From the NCBI GenBank assembly GCA_040414865.1, contig JBEDUR010000020.1, positions 1 to 64,000 on the forward strand: DNA of 64,000 nucleotides. The letters are read 5' to 3'. The DNA comes from Palsa-461 sp040414865 (GTDB lineage Bacteria > Actinomycetota > Acidimicrobiia > Acidimicrobiales > RAAP-2). Within the stretch, counting starts at the first letter, position 1; each line of letters starts with the position of its first letter. The translations under genes were made by a program, and so were the position numbers. The notes under the pieces were generated by a model. That model saw only the letters and a program-made list of their open reading frames with translations, did no database searches and was not told the DNA's origin. Of this stretch, positions 53,845 through 62,668 are shown piece after piece.

Positions 53845-54258
53845 CGAGGCCGCACGCTACCGCTGGGCCGGGGTGGCCATCCCGTCGAGAGCTTCAGACT
53901 GGCGCGCCTTGGTAAAGGTCGTGGTCACCAACGTGATGTCGGAGTCCCATGTATCGCTGGTCTGGAGAGGCGCGCGGGTGGCGGCGCCCCGCGGAGCAGG
54001 GTCGACGACGGCGGTAAGGGTCAGGGATTAGGGGAAACGGAGCGCGGCAGCGCGGATCCGAGACGAGCCGGGTACGCCAGATGACAAGGGTCGGCGGCGG
54101 ACGGGTGTTCGCCTATCCGAGGAGGGCTCCGAGAGCTCGAGGCCAAGGGCTCGGAGCGGCGTTCGGTCCGCGAGAGAGGGGTCGGCGTGCGGAGTCGCCG
54201 ACAGCCAGTGGGACCCGTCGCGGGGCGGAACTCGTTCCCTGAATTAGCATTTTGCCTG
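53845..54258. other. Intergenic stretch, no gene recognised
   Basis: About 410 bp. No convincing gene on either strand; open frames are arginine/glycine-rich and lack domains. It carries the sirtuin promoter on the left and the start region of the next gene on the right. Confidence 0.4.
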
Positions 54259-55002
54259 ATGGGGTGGTTGGCACAGAGGCGAGCGAAGAATGAATCTCGT
54301 AAGGCCCAGGCTCGCTACGAACAAGAACTGTTCGAATGGACAACGATAGAGCGGCAGCTTTCCGAGTTCCTTGACAAGGCCAAGACGTTTCGCGGACTCA
54401 AGCCTGAGGACGAAGAGGGTCTCGTCCTGCAGCTCAAGTCCGACGAGCAGGTTTTCTTGATCGGGCAGGGGGCGGTGCTCGTCGAGCCTCGGAGGGGACC
54501 GGGTACATACCAAGGTGGTTATCAGGGGTTCAGTTTTCCCATCGGTCACACCGGCATTCGTTACCGGATCGGCGGTAGCCGTGGTCACTTCGTCCAGGGC
54601 CCGGAGACGCCCACTCCTGTCGACACCGGGGTGGCCACGATCACGAACCAGCGAATCGTCTTCCAAGGACCGCTTCAGACACGAGAGTGGGACTACTCCA
54701 AGCTCCTTGGATACCAGCACTTCGACTCGCCACCGTGGACTGCGCTCCAGGTATCCAACCGGCAGAAGACCTCGGGGATCCTCTACGACAAGGCCTGGGC
54801 TCATGAGATTCAGTTCCTGATCGCGCTTGCACTCGCGCTCTTCAATCACCGAGTGGACGAACTGGTGAATCAACTTCAATCGGATCTGACAAGGCACGAG
54901 GCAATGCGCCCAACGCCGCCGAAGCTCACGCCCGCGGGGATGCCAGCAGACTTTCGTGGAGCACCGCCTGCGGATCCGCCCAAAGGCACCGCATCCGAAT
55001 AG
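54259..55002 (+). CDS. Unknown protein with PH/GRAM-like region
   Basis: A 247-residue protein. The N-terminal 45 residues form a charged helix (MGWLAQRRAKNESRKAQARY). In the middle, a GVATITNQRIVFQGPLQTRE segment is like the signature strand of bacterial PH-like or GRAM domains (T..R..F.G). The C-terminal helix HEIQFLIALALALFNHRVDE could be amphipathic or membrane-associated, and the tail is proline-rich. No named family. The start may be ATG 54259 or a GTG at 54187. Confidence 0.6.
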   Translation: MGWLAQRRAKNESRKAQARYEQELFEWTTIERQLSEFLDKAKTFRGLKPEDEEGLVLQLKSDEQVFLIGQGAVLVEPRRGPGTYQGGYQGFSFPIGHTGIRYRIGGSRGHFVQGPETPTPVDTGVATITNQRIVFQGPLQTREWDYSKLLGYQHFDSPPWTALQVSNRQKTSGILYDKAWAHEIQFLIALALALFNHRVDELVNQLQSDLTRHEAMRPTPPKLTPAGMPADFRGAPPADPPKGTASE

Positions 55003-55315
55003 TTTCGGTGTGGTTGGTTCGCCGCAGCGTATTGAATCTCGTAACGCCCCGAGTGCCCACGCCGAACACTTGAGAGATTCCGCATCAGTGGGGGGAGGAA
55101 GTGCCTCACAAGGAATCGCGCCCACTTTGGCGGGTCAGCCATTAACCGTGTGTCCGCTCGCCGGCCCGCGATCTCGCCGAAGGCTCATCTCCCACTGGGC
55201 GGCGATATTCGCCTGTCCTTACTCGCGGGATCGTGTCACCTTCGCTACCAGTAGGCGAGATCGCCTGAGCGGATAGGGACGGACCTGCGGCCCCTGTTCG
55301 TAGCCCGAGTCCTCC
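55003..55315. other. Intergenic stretch, no gene recognised
   Basis: About 310 bp between convergent genes. No gene or strong repeat seen. Composition begins to shift to lower GC toward the right, where the atypical methyltransferase gene ends. Confidence 0.4.
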
Positions 55316-56122
55316 TCATCGACCACGCAATTTGTCGGCGACGAATCGCAGCGGTGCTGTAACACGCCAACTCCGTGACTGCCGTAATGCCAGTATTTCA
55401 CTTCGAAGGCTCAAAATCGTTCGTTGCAATGCCCGATAGTCCGTCGAATGAAGCGCCTCGTTCGAGGATCCCCTGTGCGTCCCCGTCGAGAGGGAGTTCA
55501 GGAAGCCGAACTCAATGTTCTCCTCATTCGAAGTCGACAGCTCGGACGCGGCTCCGTCTCTCACAACAAAATGATCCTCGGGGGGCACCCTAACGCCGTT
55601 AATGGAGCAGAGTAAGAACCGGTTCCCGCCTGAAGTCCGTTCGACGCAGTATCCGCCTTCGAATCTCGCAATGTCCGCCGTCCGCCATATCGATATGTGT
55701 GACTCATGCTCATAGTCTTCGTACGTGTAGGAGAGGTAGTCGGTTGGGATAACCAGAAAGATATGTTTGAACCGATATTGCAAATACTCCACAAGGTCAG
55801 CGCCCTGGCTCTTGGTAAGGTGCTCGATCACGTCGCCGGCAATGGCAACATCCCCCGTCAACGATGGGCATACCTTCACTATCGAGTTTGCGTCGGTGTT
55901 CAGTATTTCGTCATAGATGGAATCCAGTCCAAACCGATCTATGATCCTTCCTTCAATCTCGACTGCGATCTTGCGAATGGCCGAACCAGTCTCGTATTCT
56001 ATATCTTTTAACATCTTGCCGTATTTACCCGCACCAGCACCGATATCCAGCACGATAGCTGGCCCGCACAGGACAATCATGGCCCTTATTGTGTTGTCAA
56101 AAACGCTCTCAGAAGTAGGCAC
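55316..56122 (-). CDS. SAM methyltransferase-like protein, AT-richer gene
   Basis: A 268-residue protein. VLDIGAGAGKYGKMLKDIEY is methyltransferase motif I, VAIAGDVIEHLTKSQGADLV is a motif IV-like segment with the DVIEH pattern, and IFLVIPTDYLSYTYEDYEHE follows. The C-terminus (LRSEILALRQSRSWRVTAPL) is the tail often found on glycosyltransferase/methyltransferase proteins of surface-polysaccharide clusters. Codon use is much more A/T-rich than neighbours (ATA, AGA, TTT). No other polysaccharide genes are here, so it looks like an acquired orphan. GTG start. Confidence 0.7.
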   Translation of the reverse strand: MPTSESVFDNTIRAMIVLCGPAIVLDIGAGAGKYGKMLKDIEYETGSAIRKIAVEIEGRIIDRFGLDSIYDEILNTDANSIVKVCPSLTGDVAIAGDVIEHLTKSQGADLVEYLQYRFKHIFLVIPTDYLSYTYEDYEHESHISIWRTADIARFEGGYCVERTSGGNRFLLCSINGVRVPPEDHFVVRDGAASELSTSNEENIEFGFLNSLSTGTHRGSSNEALHSTDYRALQRTILSLRSEILALRQSRSWRVTAPLRFVADKLRGR

Positions 56123-56288
56123 CGTTTCTCGCTTTTGAATGAAAGGCGCAGTCGGATGTGTCCCTGATGCTCAAAACCTGCATGACTGCCCCTCACGGTG
56201 CCTAGCTTGTCACGTAGGGGTGGCGGTTTGGATCCAATGAGTGTTGAAAATTGACGGCCTTCCAGGCTCCGGGTCTCTGGCGCGAAGA

Positions 56289-56306
56289 ACCTGTCTCGTG
56301 ACAGGT
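56289..56306. promoter_or_regulatory. Small hairpin upstream of the AT-rich methyltransferase
   Basis: Perfect 7-bp inverted repeat ACCTGTC / GACAGGT with a 4-nt loop, about 170 bp upstream of the methyltransferase start. It may be an operator; chance is not excluded. Confidence 0.2.
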
Positions 56307-56416
56307 CAATTCTCGGGACCGTGCCAAACGATGCCAGCACCTCGAGTCGGCTGCCGGGGTCGCCGCATCAAGCGGCGCAATTCCCAGACCTCGAGGTCAC
56401 TCAGTGACGCGCTTGC

Positions 56417-56833
56417 CTACCCTTGGTAGGTGAACATCCAACGCACGCCGAAACGGTCGAGGGTGCAGCCCCAGTACCCGAAGGGCAACTCCTGCATCCC
56501 GGTGGACTCGCTTCCCCCGTCGCTCAGGGCGCCATAGAGACGGTCGGCCTCCGCCCGAGAGTCGGGCTCGAGGTTGATGGTGACGTTGTTCCCGATTCGG
56601 AGCTCGTGTCCCATCGACTCGAGCATGTCGGTACCCATCAGGATGTGGCCATGCAAGATCGGCAGCTCGACGTGGCCGACAAGGTTCCGCTCGCTTTCGG
56701 GGAGCTCGGGGCCGGAGATGGCGCTCATCCGAACGATCTCACCGGTGAGCTCGGTCGCGAACACTGAACGGTAGAAAGAGAAAGCCTCCTCCGTCTGGCC
56801 CATGAAGTTCAAGTACGTGCTGACCCTGCTCAT
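56417..56833 (-). CDS. PhnB-like VOC protein
   Basis: A 138-residue single-domain VOC protein of the PhnB type: STYLNFMGQTEEAFSFYRSV, VGHVELPILHGHILMGTDM, INLEPDSRAEADRLYGALSD, and the closing FGYWGCTLDRFGVRWMFTYQ, which is diagnostic. These are small dimeric proteins often annotated as 3-demethylubiquinone methyltransferase-like; real function mostly unknown. Start ATG at 56833 (a GTG lies directly before it), after GGAGGG. Divergent from the dehalogenase gene. Confidence 0.85.
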   Translation of the reverse strand: MSRVSTYLNFMGQTEEAFSFYRSVFATELTGEIVRMSAISGPELPESERNLVGHVELPILHGHILMGTDMLESMGHELRIGNNVTINLEPDSRAEADRLYGALSDGGSESTGMQELPFGYWGCTLDRFGVRWMFTYQG

Positions 56834-57138
56834 CACACCCTCCTTTGCCAGCTCCAGCCATGCGCCGAAGCACTCTCCTGCAGAGACGTCGACAAGACCG
56901 GAGGTTCATCGGTCTGCACCGCCGTCTGAGCGCTGAAGCCAACGACCGGCCGCGGCCGATGAAGATCCTGAGCGCATCATCCAACCTTGCCTCAGAGTCA
57001 TGGTCAACCCCCATTGGCATCCGACCTTCAGCGATCGCTCCGATGACATCGAGCCCGATAGACGCGAACCCGCAGGCCCACCGCGGGCGCCGGACTAGGG
57101 TCGAACCCCGATGCCGGCTGACACTTCGGGAGACACGA
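56834..57138. other. Divergent intergenic stretch
   Basis: About 300 bp between the PhnB-like and dehalogenase genes. The dehalogenase frame stays open to 56845, but the extra sequence is basic and unlike the family, so I treat it as non-coding. No clear promoter or repeat. Confidence 0.4.
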
Positions 57139-58053
57139 GTGATCGATGAGCTGCCGGCGGAGGTTCGGTCTGTCTTTCCTTTCGCCGCGCACTGGGTCAA
57201 CGTGTCCGGGTTCAACCTCCATTACGTCGACGAGGGCCCCCGCTCGAGCGACGCCGTGCTCCTGCTTCACGGCAACCCCACGTGGTCGTTCCTCTACCGC
57301 AAGGTCATCCCGACGGTCGCGGCTGCCGGCCTTCGAGTAATCGCTCCTGACTTCCTCGGTTCCGGCCGATCCGACCACAGCCAAGCCGAAGGGGAGTACC
57401 AGATCGCCCACCACATCGGGCGCACGCTTTCCTTGCTCGACGCGGCGGGGGTGAACCGACTGGTGGTGTTCTGCCAGGACTGGGGCGGACCGATCGGGAT
57501 GGGGTGCGGGCTGGCTAGGCCCGGGCTCCTGCGGGGCCTTGGTCTCGGTAACACGTTCTGGGGCGAGGGGTCAGAGTTCCACCGGCGGGTGTTCCCCTGG
57601 CGAGCCCTCCACGGTCCGGTCGTCGGCGATGTCCTGTTCAACCGGAGACCGGTCTTCGTCGACGGTGCTCGGCTCGGCATGCCACCCGAGGTGGCCGACG
57701 ACCCCGTGGCCCAGCTCGCCTACCGGCTCCCCTGGAAGGTCCACGGCTCGTACCTGGGCACGCTCGCCTGGCCCCGTGCTATATCGCTCGGGCCAGACCA
57801 CCCCACCCAGCCGCTGGCCGACGCGCTCTGGGCCGCGCTCGGCTCCTGGGACGTGCCGGTGCGCTTCGTATGGGGAGGTGCCGACCCGGTCTTCCCATGG
57901 ACGGAGCAGGGCGAACGCCTGTGGAACCGTCTACCCCGCGGCCACGAGGCCGAGCCGCTCGTCGTGCCCGACGGGCGGCACTTCATTCAGGAGTACGCCC
58001 CCGATGAGATCGCGGCCTCGATGATCGATCTCGCCACCGAGGGCTTCTCGTGA
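57139..58053 (+). CDS. Haloalkane dehalogenase-like hydrolase
   Basis: A 304-residue alpha/beta hydrolase with haloalkane dehalogenase hallmarks. HGNPTWS gives the halide-binding Asn46, the nucleophile Asp114 is followed by Trp115 (CQDWGG), FVWGGADPVFPW carries the acid, and GRHFIQEYAPDEIAA holds the base His. The Asp-Trp pair plus Asn is the signature of enzymes that release halide from alkyl halides. GTG start at 57139 with GGGAG seven bases upstream. Its stop overlaps the following GTG start by 4 nt. Confidence 0.85.
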   Translation: MIDELPAEVRSVFPFAAHWVNVSGFNLHYVDEGPRSSDAVLLLHGNPTWSFLYRKVIPTVAAAGLRVIAPDFLGSGRSDHSQAEGEYQIAHHIGRTLSLLDAAGVNRLVVFCQDWGGPIGMGCGLARPGLLRGLGLGNTFWGEGSEFHRRVFPWRALHGPVVGDVLFNRRPVFVDGARLGMPPEVADDPVAQLAYRLPWKVHGSYLGTLAWPRAISLGPDHPTQPLADALWAALGSWDVPVRFVWGGADPVFPWTEQGERLWNRLPRGHEAEPLVVPDGRHFIQEYAPDEIAASMIDLATEGFS

Positions 58054-58382
58054 GCAAGCCGCCGCTCGTCCCCGAGGAGCCCGTGCTCGTCGACGAGAAC
58101 GTGCTGGAGGAGTTCCACGACGCCGTTCGCTCGCTCGGCTCCGAATGGCAGGCGCCATCGGGACGGAGGTATCGGCTCGAGCTGTTGGGCCGGCGGCTCG
58201 TCGTGAGCTGGCCACCCACCGAGACGCTCTCGCCGGCACCCTCGGGAGACGAGGTCAACGAAGACTTGCTCGCGATGGGTCAGGCCATTTACAACGCCCG
58301 TGGCGGCGAGTGGGCGGCGGTTCGGCTCGACCAGCTGGCCGCCGTTTGGAGCGGGAACAACCGCAGGGGCGCTACGACCTGA
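58050..58382 (+). CDS. Hypothetical protein coupled to haloalkane dehalogenase
   Basis: A 110-residue acidic protein beginning at a GTG inside the dehalogenase stop (GTGA overlap). It contains ENVLEEFHDAVRSLGSEW, RLELLGRRLVVSWPPTE and AAVRLDQLAAVWSGNNRRG; predicted mixed helix and strand, no membrane segment. No family recognised. Tight coupling suggests a partner or accessory role, which is inference. Confidence 0.6.
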   Translation: MSKPPLVPEEPVLVDENVLEEFHDAVRSLGSEWQAPSGRRYRLELLGRRLVVSWPPTETLSPAPSGDEVNEDLLAMGQAIYNARGGEWAAVRLDQLAAVWSGNNRRGATT

Positions 58383-58413
58383 GGCGATAACCCCGGGTGC
58401 CCGACTTTGGCTT

Positions 58414-58977
58414 TCAGCCCTCGCCAGATGAGAAGTCGACCAGCGCGGCAGCGACGGTGCCGCCACTGCGTCCAGGTGCGCGCTGTTCGTGCCAATACAG
58501 GTTGGTGTGGGTGATCACCTGCTCCGGGGGCGGCGCGCCATAAGGGCTGAGGTCCTCGGTTGTGTGGGCGTCGGCGACCAGGGTCACGTCGTAGCCGCGG
58601 GTAAAGGCCCCATGGATTGTCGACCGGATGCAGGCGTCGGTCTGCGCCCCGGCCACGATCAAGCGGCCCACGCCGTGCTCGGCCAACACTGTCTCCAGCT
58701 CGGTCGCCTCGAACGAGTCCCCGTAGCCCTTGTGCACGAGAGGTTCGGAATCGCGGCGATCAAGCTCGGGCACGTACTGCCAACTCTCGGTGTCCCGAGG
58801 GAGCTGGTCGTCGGCGTGTTGAACCCAGACCACCGGCGCCTTCTGCGAACGAGCCTTGTCCACCAGGTCCTTAATGTGGCCAATCACGCCATCCCGGTTG
58901 TACGCGTTGGCCATCACGCCGTTCTGGACGTCGATGACCAGCAGCGCGGTCCTGGGCCGATTAGGCAACGCGGTCAT
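58414..58977 (-). CDS. Isochorismatase-fold cysteine hydrolase
   Basis: A 187-residue member of the isochorismatase/nicotinamidase superfamily. The catalytic triad is visible as Asp16 (LLVIDVQNG), Lys83 (VHKGYGD) and Cys116 (GAQTDACIRST). The TDACI loop and the short length suit amidase-type hydrolases. Start ATG at 58977; the frame continues 49 codons upstream without homology. Convergent with the dehalogenase-coupled gene. Confidence 0.85.
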   Translation of the reverse strand: MTALPNRPRTALLVIDVQNGVMANAYNRDGVIGHIKDLVDKARSQKAPVVWVQHADDQLPRDTESWQYVPELDRRDSEPLVHKGYGDSFEATELETVLAEHGVGRLIVAGAQTDACIRSTIHGAFTRGYDVTLVADAHTTEDLSPYGAPPPEQVITHTNLYWHEQRAPGRSGGTVAAALVDFSSGEG

Positions 58978-59230
58978 GGATCTCTCCGTCCCCCTAGCTC
59001 GATGCACTGACCCTACTGGGGGGAGTGGGCGGCAGCACCCTCTCGTTGCGGTGGTTCGATCAACGTTCGGGTGGCACTGGTCTCGGTGGTGGATCTCGAT
59101 GACGAGCTCCTCGGAGGACTCCACCCGCCTCCGAGCAGAACCGACAACACCCCACCGGCGCCTGGGCTGGCCCGCGCGGCGGCGCTCTCGTGCCTCCTAC
59201 CATCGCTCCTAAGTAGTCAGGAGAGGTGAA

Positions 59231-59857
59231 ATGCAGCGGCCAATCAGCGGCTTCCACCAAGACGAGCAAGGCGACTGGGTCGCCGAGCTCACCTGCGGCC
59301 ACAACCAGCACGTCCGTCACCGGCCACCGTTCCAGGAACGATCCTGGGTGCTCACTGAGGACCGGCGCCGGGCCCGACTCGGCACGACGCTGGGGTGCCC
59401 GCTGTGTGACCGCGCCGAACCTCCCGCGGCGCTCCGCCTGGTGCGCACCTCTCCCGAGTGGGACGAGCGCACGTTGCCTACAGGCCTTCGTCGCTCGCAT
59501 CGCCTAGCCGAAGGCACCTGGGGTCGGATCCTGCTGCGCCGAGGTGGGCTCCGGTTCAAGATGGCGACCGCCCCTCCGTTGGAGACCGAGCTCGCCGGCC
59601 TCGGGTCGACCCAGGCCATCCCGCCCGAGATCGACCATGAGGTCGATCCGGTCGGAACGGTCGCCTTGGTCGTCGAGTTCTACGCCGTCGACCGGACATC
59701 ACCGGACCCTGGCAGACCTGCCGATGGACCCAAGTCGGCAACCGATCAGGGCGGAGATCCGGCCTGCTGGGCTGGGCTGGTGTGCGAGGCATGCGGGATC
59801 ATCCTCGACGGGAACCCGCACCGTCCCGGCTGTCCGTTCGCAGCGACACCGCCCTGA
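59231..59857 (+). CDS. DUF3565-DUF1971 fusion with C-terminal Cys/His motif
   Basis: A 208-residue fusion. Residues about 5-60 match DUF3565 (WVAELTCGHNQHVRHRPPFQ, LGCPLCD). Residues about 75-153 match DUF1971, the small cupin-like domain next to TehB in tellurite resistance (LPTGLRRSHRLAEGTWGRIL). The C-terminus has C185-x2-C188 ... H197-x3-C201, a possible third metal site. Start ATG at 59231 with GAGAGG upstream. Role may be metal or tellurite stress, by family association only. Confidence 0.8.
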   Translation: MQRPISGFHQDEQGDWVAELTCGHNQHVRHRPPFQERSWVLTEDRRRARLGTTLGCPLCDRAEPPAALRLVRTSPEWDERTLPTGLRRSHRLAEGTWGRILLRRGGLRFKMATAPPLETELAGLGSTQAIPPEIDHEVDPVGTVALVVEFYAVDRTSPDPGRPADGPKSATDQGGDPACWAGLVCEACGIILDGNPHRPGCPFAATPP

Positions 59858-59939
59858 TCACGTCGGGCACCCGGCTCTCAGATGGAGCGCTTCTAAACTC
59901 TCTCGAAGAGCGCAAGAGGTCGACACACGAGGAGGTCCG

Positions 59940-60095
59940 ATGGTGCTCGGACGGACTGGGGGCGCCATAAGGCATATCGACCAGCCCTCGTTGTCGTACC
60001 TTGGCACCCGTGACGAGCCGGGTTGGCCCGAGCCACGACGGTGCATGAGCCCGGGGGCCGGGCCGCTCGCGACAAAAACGCCGGCGCCCGACTGA
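59940..60095 (+). CDS. Small 51-codon ORF coupled to transaldolase
   Basis: An open frame starting ATG at 59940 with a very strong GAGGAGG ribosome site seven nt upstream. It encodes 51 residues (MVLGRTGGAIRHIDQPSLSY onward) and ends in TGA exactly one base before the transaldolase ATG (TGAgATG). The transaldolase has no clear ribosome site of its own, so this ORF may load ribosomes onto it by termination-reinitiation. The peptide has no recognised family. Existence as a protein is uncertain. Confidence 0.45.
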   Translation: MVLGRTGGAIRHIDQPSLSYLGTRDEPGWPEPRRCMSPGAGPLATKTPAPD

Positions 60096-60096
60096 G

Positions 60097-61188
60097 ATGG
60101 CAAACTCGGCGCAGCTCCTCCATGCCAAGGGCCAGAGCTTGTGGCTCGACAGCATCAATCGCGTGATGCTGCGCTCGGGAGACCTGGCCCGATACGTTGA
60201 CGAACTCGCCGTGACCGGGCTCACCTCGAACCCGACCATCCTCGGACACGCCATGGCGGGGAGCGCCGAGTACAACTCCTCACTGCGGGCCCACCTGGAC
60301 GCGGGTGTGATCGATCCGCAGGACCTCGTGTATGCGGCGGCGCTCGAGGATCTCGCCGAGGCCGCGGACTTGTTCCGCTCAGCGTGGGAGAGGACGGAAG
60401 GAGGCGATGGGTACGTCTCCCTCGAGGTGCCGCCCGACCTCGCCTACGACGCGGGGGCCACGGTGGCGCTGGCCCGCCGCCTGCACGCCGAGGCCCGGTT
60501 CCCCAACCTGCTCGTCAAGATCCCCGGCACTCCACAGGGTCTGGTGGCGATGGAGGAGACCGTTGCCGCCGGGATCGGGGTGAACGTGACACTCCTGTTC
60601 TCTTCGTCCCAGTATCTCGGCACGGCCGAGGCCTACCTGCGGGCGCTGGAGCGGCGCCAGCAGGCCGGAGAGGCGCTGGATGTGCCCTCGGTTGCCTCGA
60701 TCTTCGTTTCCCGCTGGGACCGGGCAGCCGATCCCCTGCTGCCGGCAGGCATGCATGGCCGGCTGGGAGTGGCGGTGGCCCAAAAGGTGTACGCCGCGTA
60801 TCGCGGTCTGCTCGCTGGCGACCGCTGGCGGGCCTTGGCCGACGCCGGCGCGCGCCCACAGCGAGTCCTGTGGGCCTCGACCTCGACGAAGGATCCGGCT
60901 CTCCCCGACACCTACTACGTCGAGCGGCTGGCGGCGCCGGACACGATCGACACCATGCCCGAAAAGACCCTCCTCGCGTTCGCCGACCACGGAACGGTCG
61001 GGGCACTCCTCGAGCCCGACCTCGCCGGGGCGGAGGCGGCGGTGGCCGAGGTGGCGGCGCACGGACTCGACGTCGACGCGCTGGCCGAGTCCTTGCAACG
61101 CCAGGGGGCGCGGGCGTTCAGCGCCGACTGGGTCGCCCTGCTCGACGCGATCGCGGCCAAAGCGGACCGGTTGCGCAATCGGGGCTAG
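60097..61188 (+). CDS. tal: Transaldolase
   Basis: A 363-residue transaldolase of the larger, actinobacterial type. GQSLWLDSINRVMLRSGDLA, VTGLTSNPTILGHAMAGSAE, the Schiff-base Lys141 in LLVKIPGTPQG, and VLWASTSTKDPALPDTYYVE are all in place. It moves a dihydroxyacetone unit between sugar phosphates in the non-oxidative pentose phosphate pathway. Starts one base after the stop of a small upstream ORF with a strong ribosome site. No other pentose-phosphate genes in the window. Confidence 0.95.
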   Translation: MANSAQLLHAKGQSLWLDSINRVMLRSGDLARYVDELAVTGLTSNPTILGHAMAGSAEYNSSLRAHLDAGVIDPQDLVYAAALEDLAEAADLFRSAWERTEGGDGYVSLEVPPDLAYDAGATVALARRLHAEARFPNLLVKIPGTPQGLVAMEETVAAGIGVNVTLLFSSSQYLGTAEAYLRALERRQQAGEALDVPSVASIFVSRWDRAADPLLPAGMHGRLGVAVAQKVYAAYRGLLAGDRWRALADAGARPQRVLWASTSTKDPALPDTYYVERLAAPDTIDTMPEKTLLAFADHGTVGALLEPDLAGAEAAVAEVAAHGLDVDALAESLQRQGARAFSADWVALLDAIAAKADRLRNRG

Positions 61189-61263
61189 CCCAATCGGCTC
61201 GGGCGCCCTGTCCGGCGACCGGGATCGAAGTCGAGAGGCTGACTTCGAACACTCACTTCGGAC

Positions 61264-62487
61264 TCATACACCGAGCCCGGCCAGATCGACCTCGGGATCG
61301 GCCAAGCGGGCCGGATCGACCGGATGGTCCGCGCCAAGCACTGCTTCGATCGCGTCGCCGGCGTCCCAGATGTTGGCATTCATCGCGGCGTTCACCCGGC
61401 CGTGGCGAAGCCAGAAGGCGATGAACTCCCGCTTGGCCCGGTCACCACGGAGGACGACTTGGTCGAATCCTGGAGCCCACCCCCGGTACTCCATCCCCAG
61501 GTCGTACTGATCGGAGAAGAAGTACGGCGTCCTGACGTAGGAGATGGACTGCCCGAGCATGTTGCGGGCGGCGGCCGGTCCCTGGTTGAGGGCGGCGGAC
61601 CAGTGCTCCAGCCGAATCGGCACCCCGTAGCGGGGGTGGAACGCATTGGCCACGTCGCCGGCCGCCCAGATGTCCGGCGCGCTCGTCTTCAGGTACTCGT
61701 CGACGAGGATCCCGTTGTCCACCCGTAGCCCGGCCGACTCGGCCAGTTCGACCCGGGGCTGGACGCCAACCCCGACGACGACCATGTCCGCCGGCAGGTT
61801 GGTGCCGTCTTGGAGCCGCACCCGCTCGACTGATCCGGAGCCAGCGATAGCTTCGACGCCAGCCCCGAAATGCAGGTCCACGCCGTGCTCGGCGTGCAGG
61901 TCCCGGTAGATGGCTCCGACCTCCGGGCCGAGGACCCGCTCGAGGGGGACCGACGACACCTCCACCATTGCTACATCGGCGCCGAGCTGCCGGGCTGAAG
62001 CGGCCACTTCGGAGCCGATCCACCCCGCCCCGATCACTACCACCTTCGGTCTGGTGCTGAAGGCTTCACGCAGGGCATTGGAGTCCGAGATGCTTCGCAG
62101 GTAGTGGATGCCGTCGAGGTCAGCACCGGGGACAGTGAGGCGTCGCGGGGCGGCCCCGACGGCCAGGAGGAGCCGCTGGTAGCCGATCGTTTCACCGGTC
62201 GAGAGGGTGACCTGGTGCGCCGAAGGGTCGAGCGCGCTGACCAGCGTCGACCCGCGCAAATCGATGTCCTGTTCGGCATAGAAATCGGCCGAGTGCACCG
62301 CAGCGTCATCGAAACCCTTCTCACCCCGGAGATACTCCTTGGACAACGGCGGGCGCTCGTAGGGCCGGACCGCCTCGTCGCCGACGAGCACCACCCGCCC
62401 GTCGAAGCCCTCGCTCCGCAACGTCTCAGCGGCCTTGGCCCCGGCCAGGCTCGCCCCGACGATCACAAAGGTGTCAGTCGATGGCAT
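61264..62487 (-). CDS. Ferredoxin-reductase-like FAD/NAD oxidoreductase
   Basis: A 407-residue flavoprotein of the rubredoxin/ferredoxin reductase type (Pyr_redox_2 plus Reductase_C). The FAD site is IVGASLAGAKAAETLR (GASLAG 11-16), VGDEAVRPYERPPLSKEYL follows, the NAD(P)H site is VVIGAGWIGSEVAAS, and the second FAD segment is IWAAGDVANAFHPRYG. The C-terminal 80 residues include a YRGWAPGFDQVVLRGD domain typical of oxygenase-coupled reductases. Start ATG at 62487 with GGAGG. It might supply electrons to a monooxygenase, which is not shown. Confidence 0.85.
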   Translation of the reverse strand: MPSTDTFVIVGASLAGAKAAETLRSEGFDGRVVLVGDEAVRPYERPPLSKEYLRGEKGFDDAAVHSADFYAEQDIDLRGSTLVSALDPSAHQVTLSTGETIGYQRLLLAVGAAPRRLTVPGADLDGIHYLRSISDSNALREAFSTRPKVVVIGAGWIGSEVAASARQLGADVAMVEVSSVPLERVLGPEVGAIYRDLHAEHGVDLHFGAGVEAIAGSGSVERVRLQDGTNLPADMVVVGVGVQPRVELAESAGLRVDNGILVDEYLKTSAPDIWAAGDVANAFHPRYGVPIRLEHWSAALNQGPAAARNMLGQSISYVRTPYFFSDQYDLGMEYRGWAPGFDQVVLRGDRAKREFIAFWLRHGRVNAAMNANIWDAGDAIEAVLGADHPVDPARLADPEVDLAGLGV

Positions 62488-62668
62488 GACTCCTCCTCTC
62501 ACCGTGACCGGTGGCAGCCGTCACACGGCCACTCCCGGCCACAAGCCTTGCTCGCCCGGCTCAGGTTCGCTCCCCGACCGGTGGCCCACCACGTCGTACG
62601 ACCCGGGGGCGTCACGTCCGGCGGAACGACTCTGGCCGGATGACTCCCCGACGCCCTGAACCTCGCGT

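Noticed and set aside
56845..57138. N-terminal extension of the haloalkane dehalogenase by 98 codons
   Set aside because: The extension is basic and lacks homology. The GTG at 57139 has a proper ribosome site and gives the usual family length.
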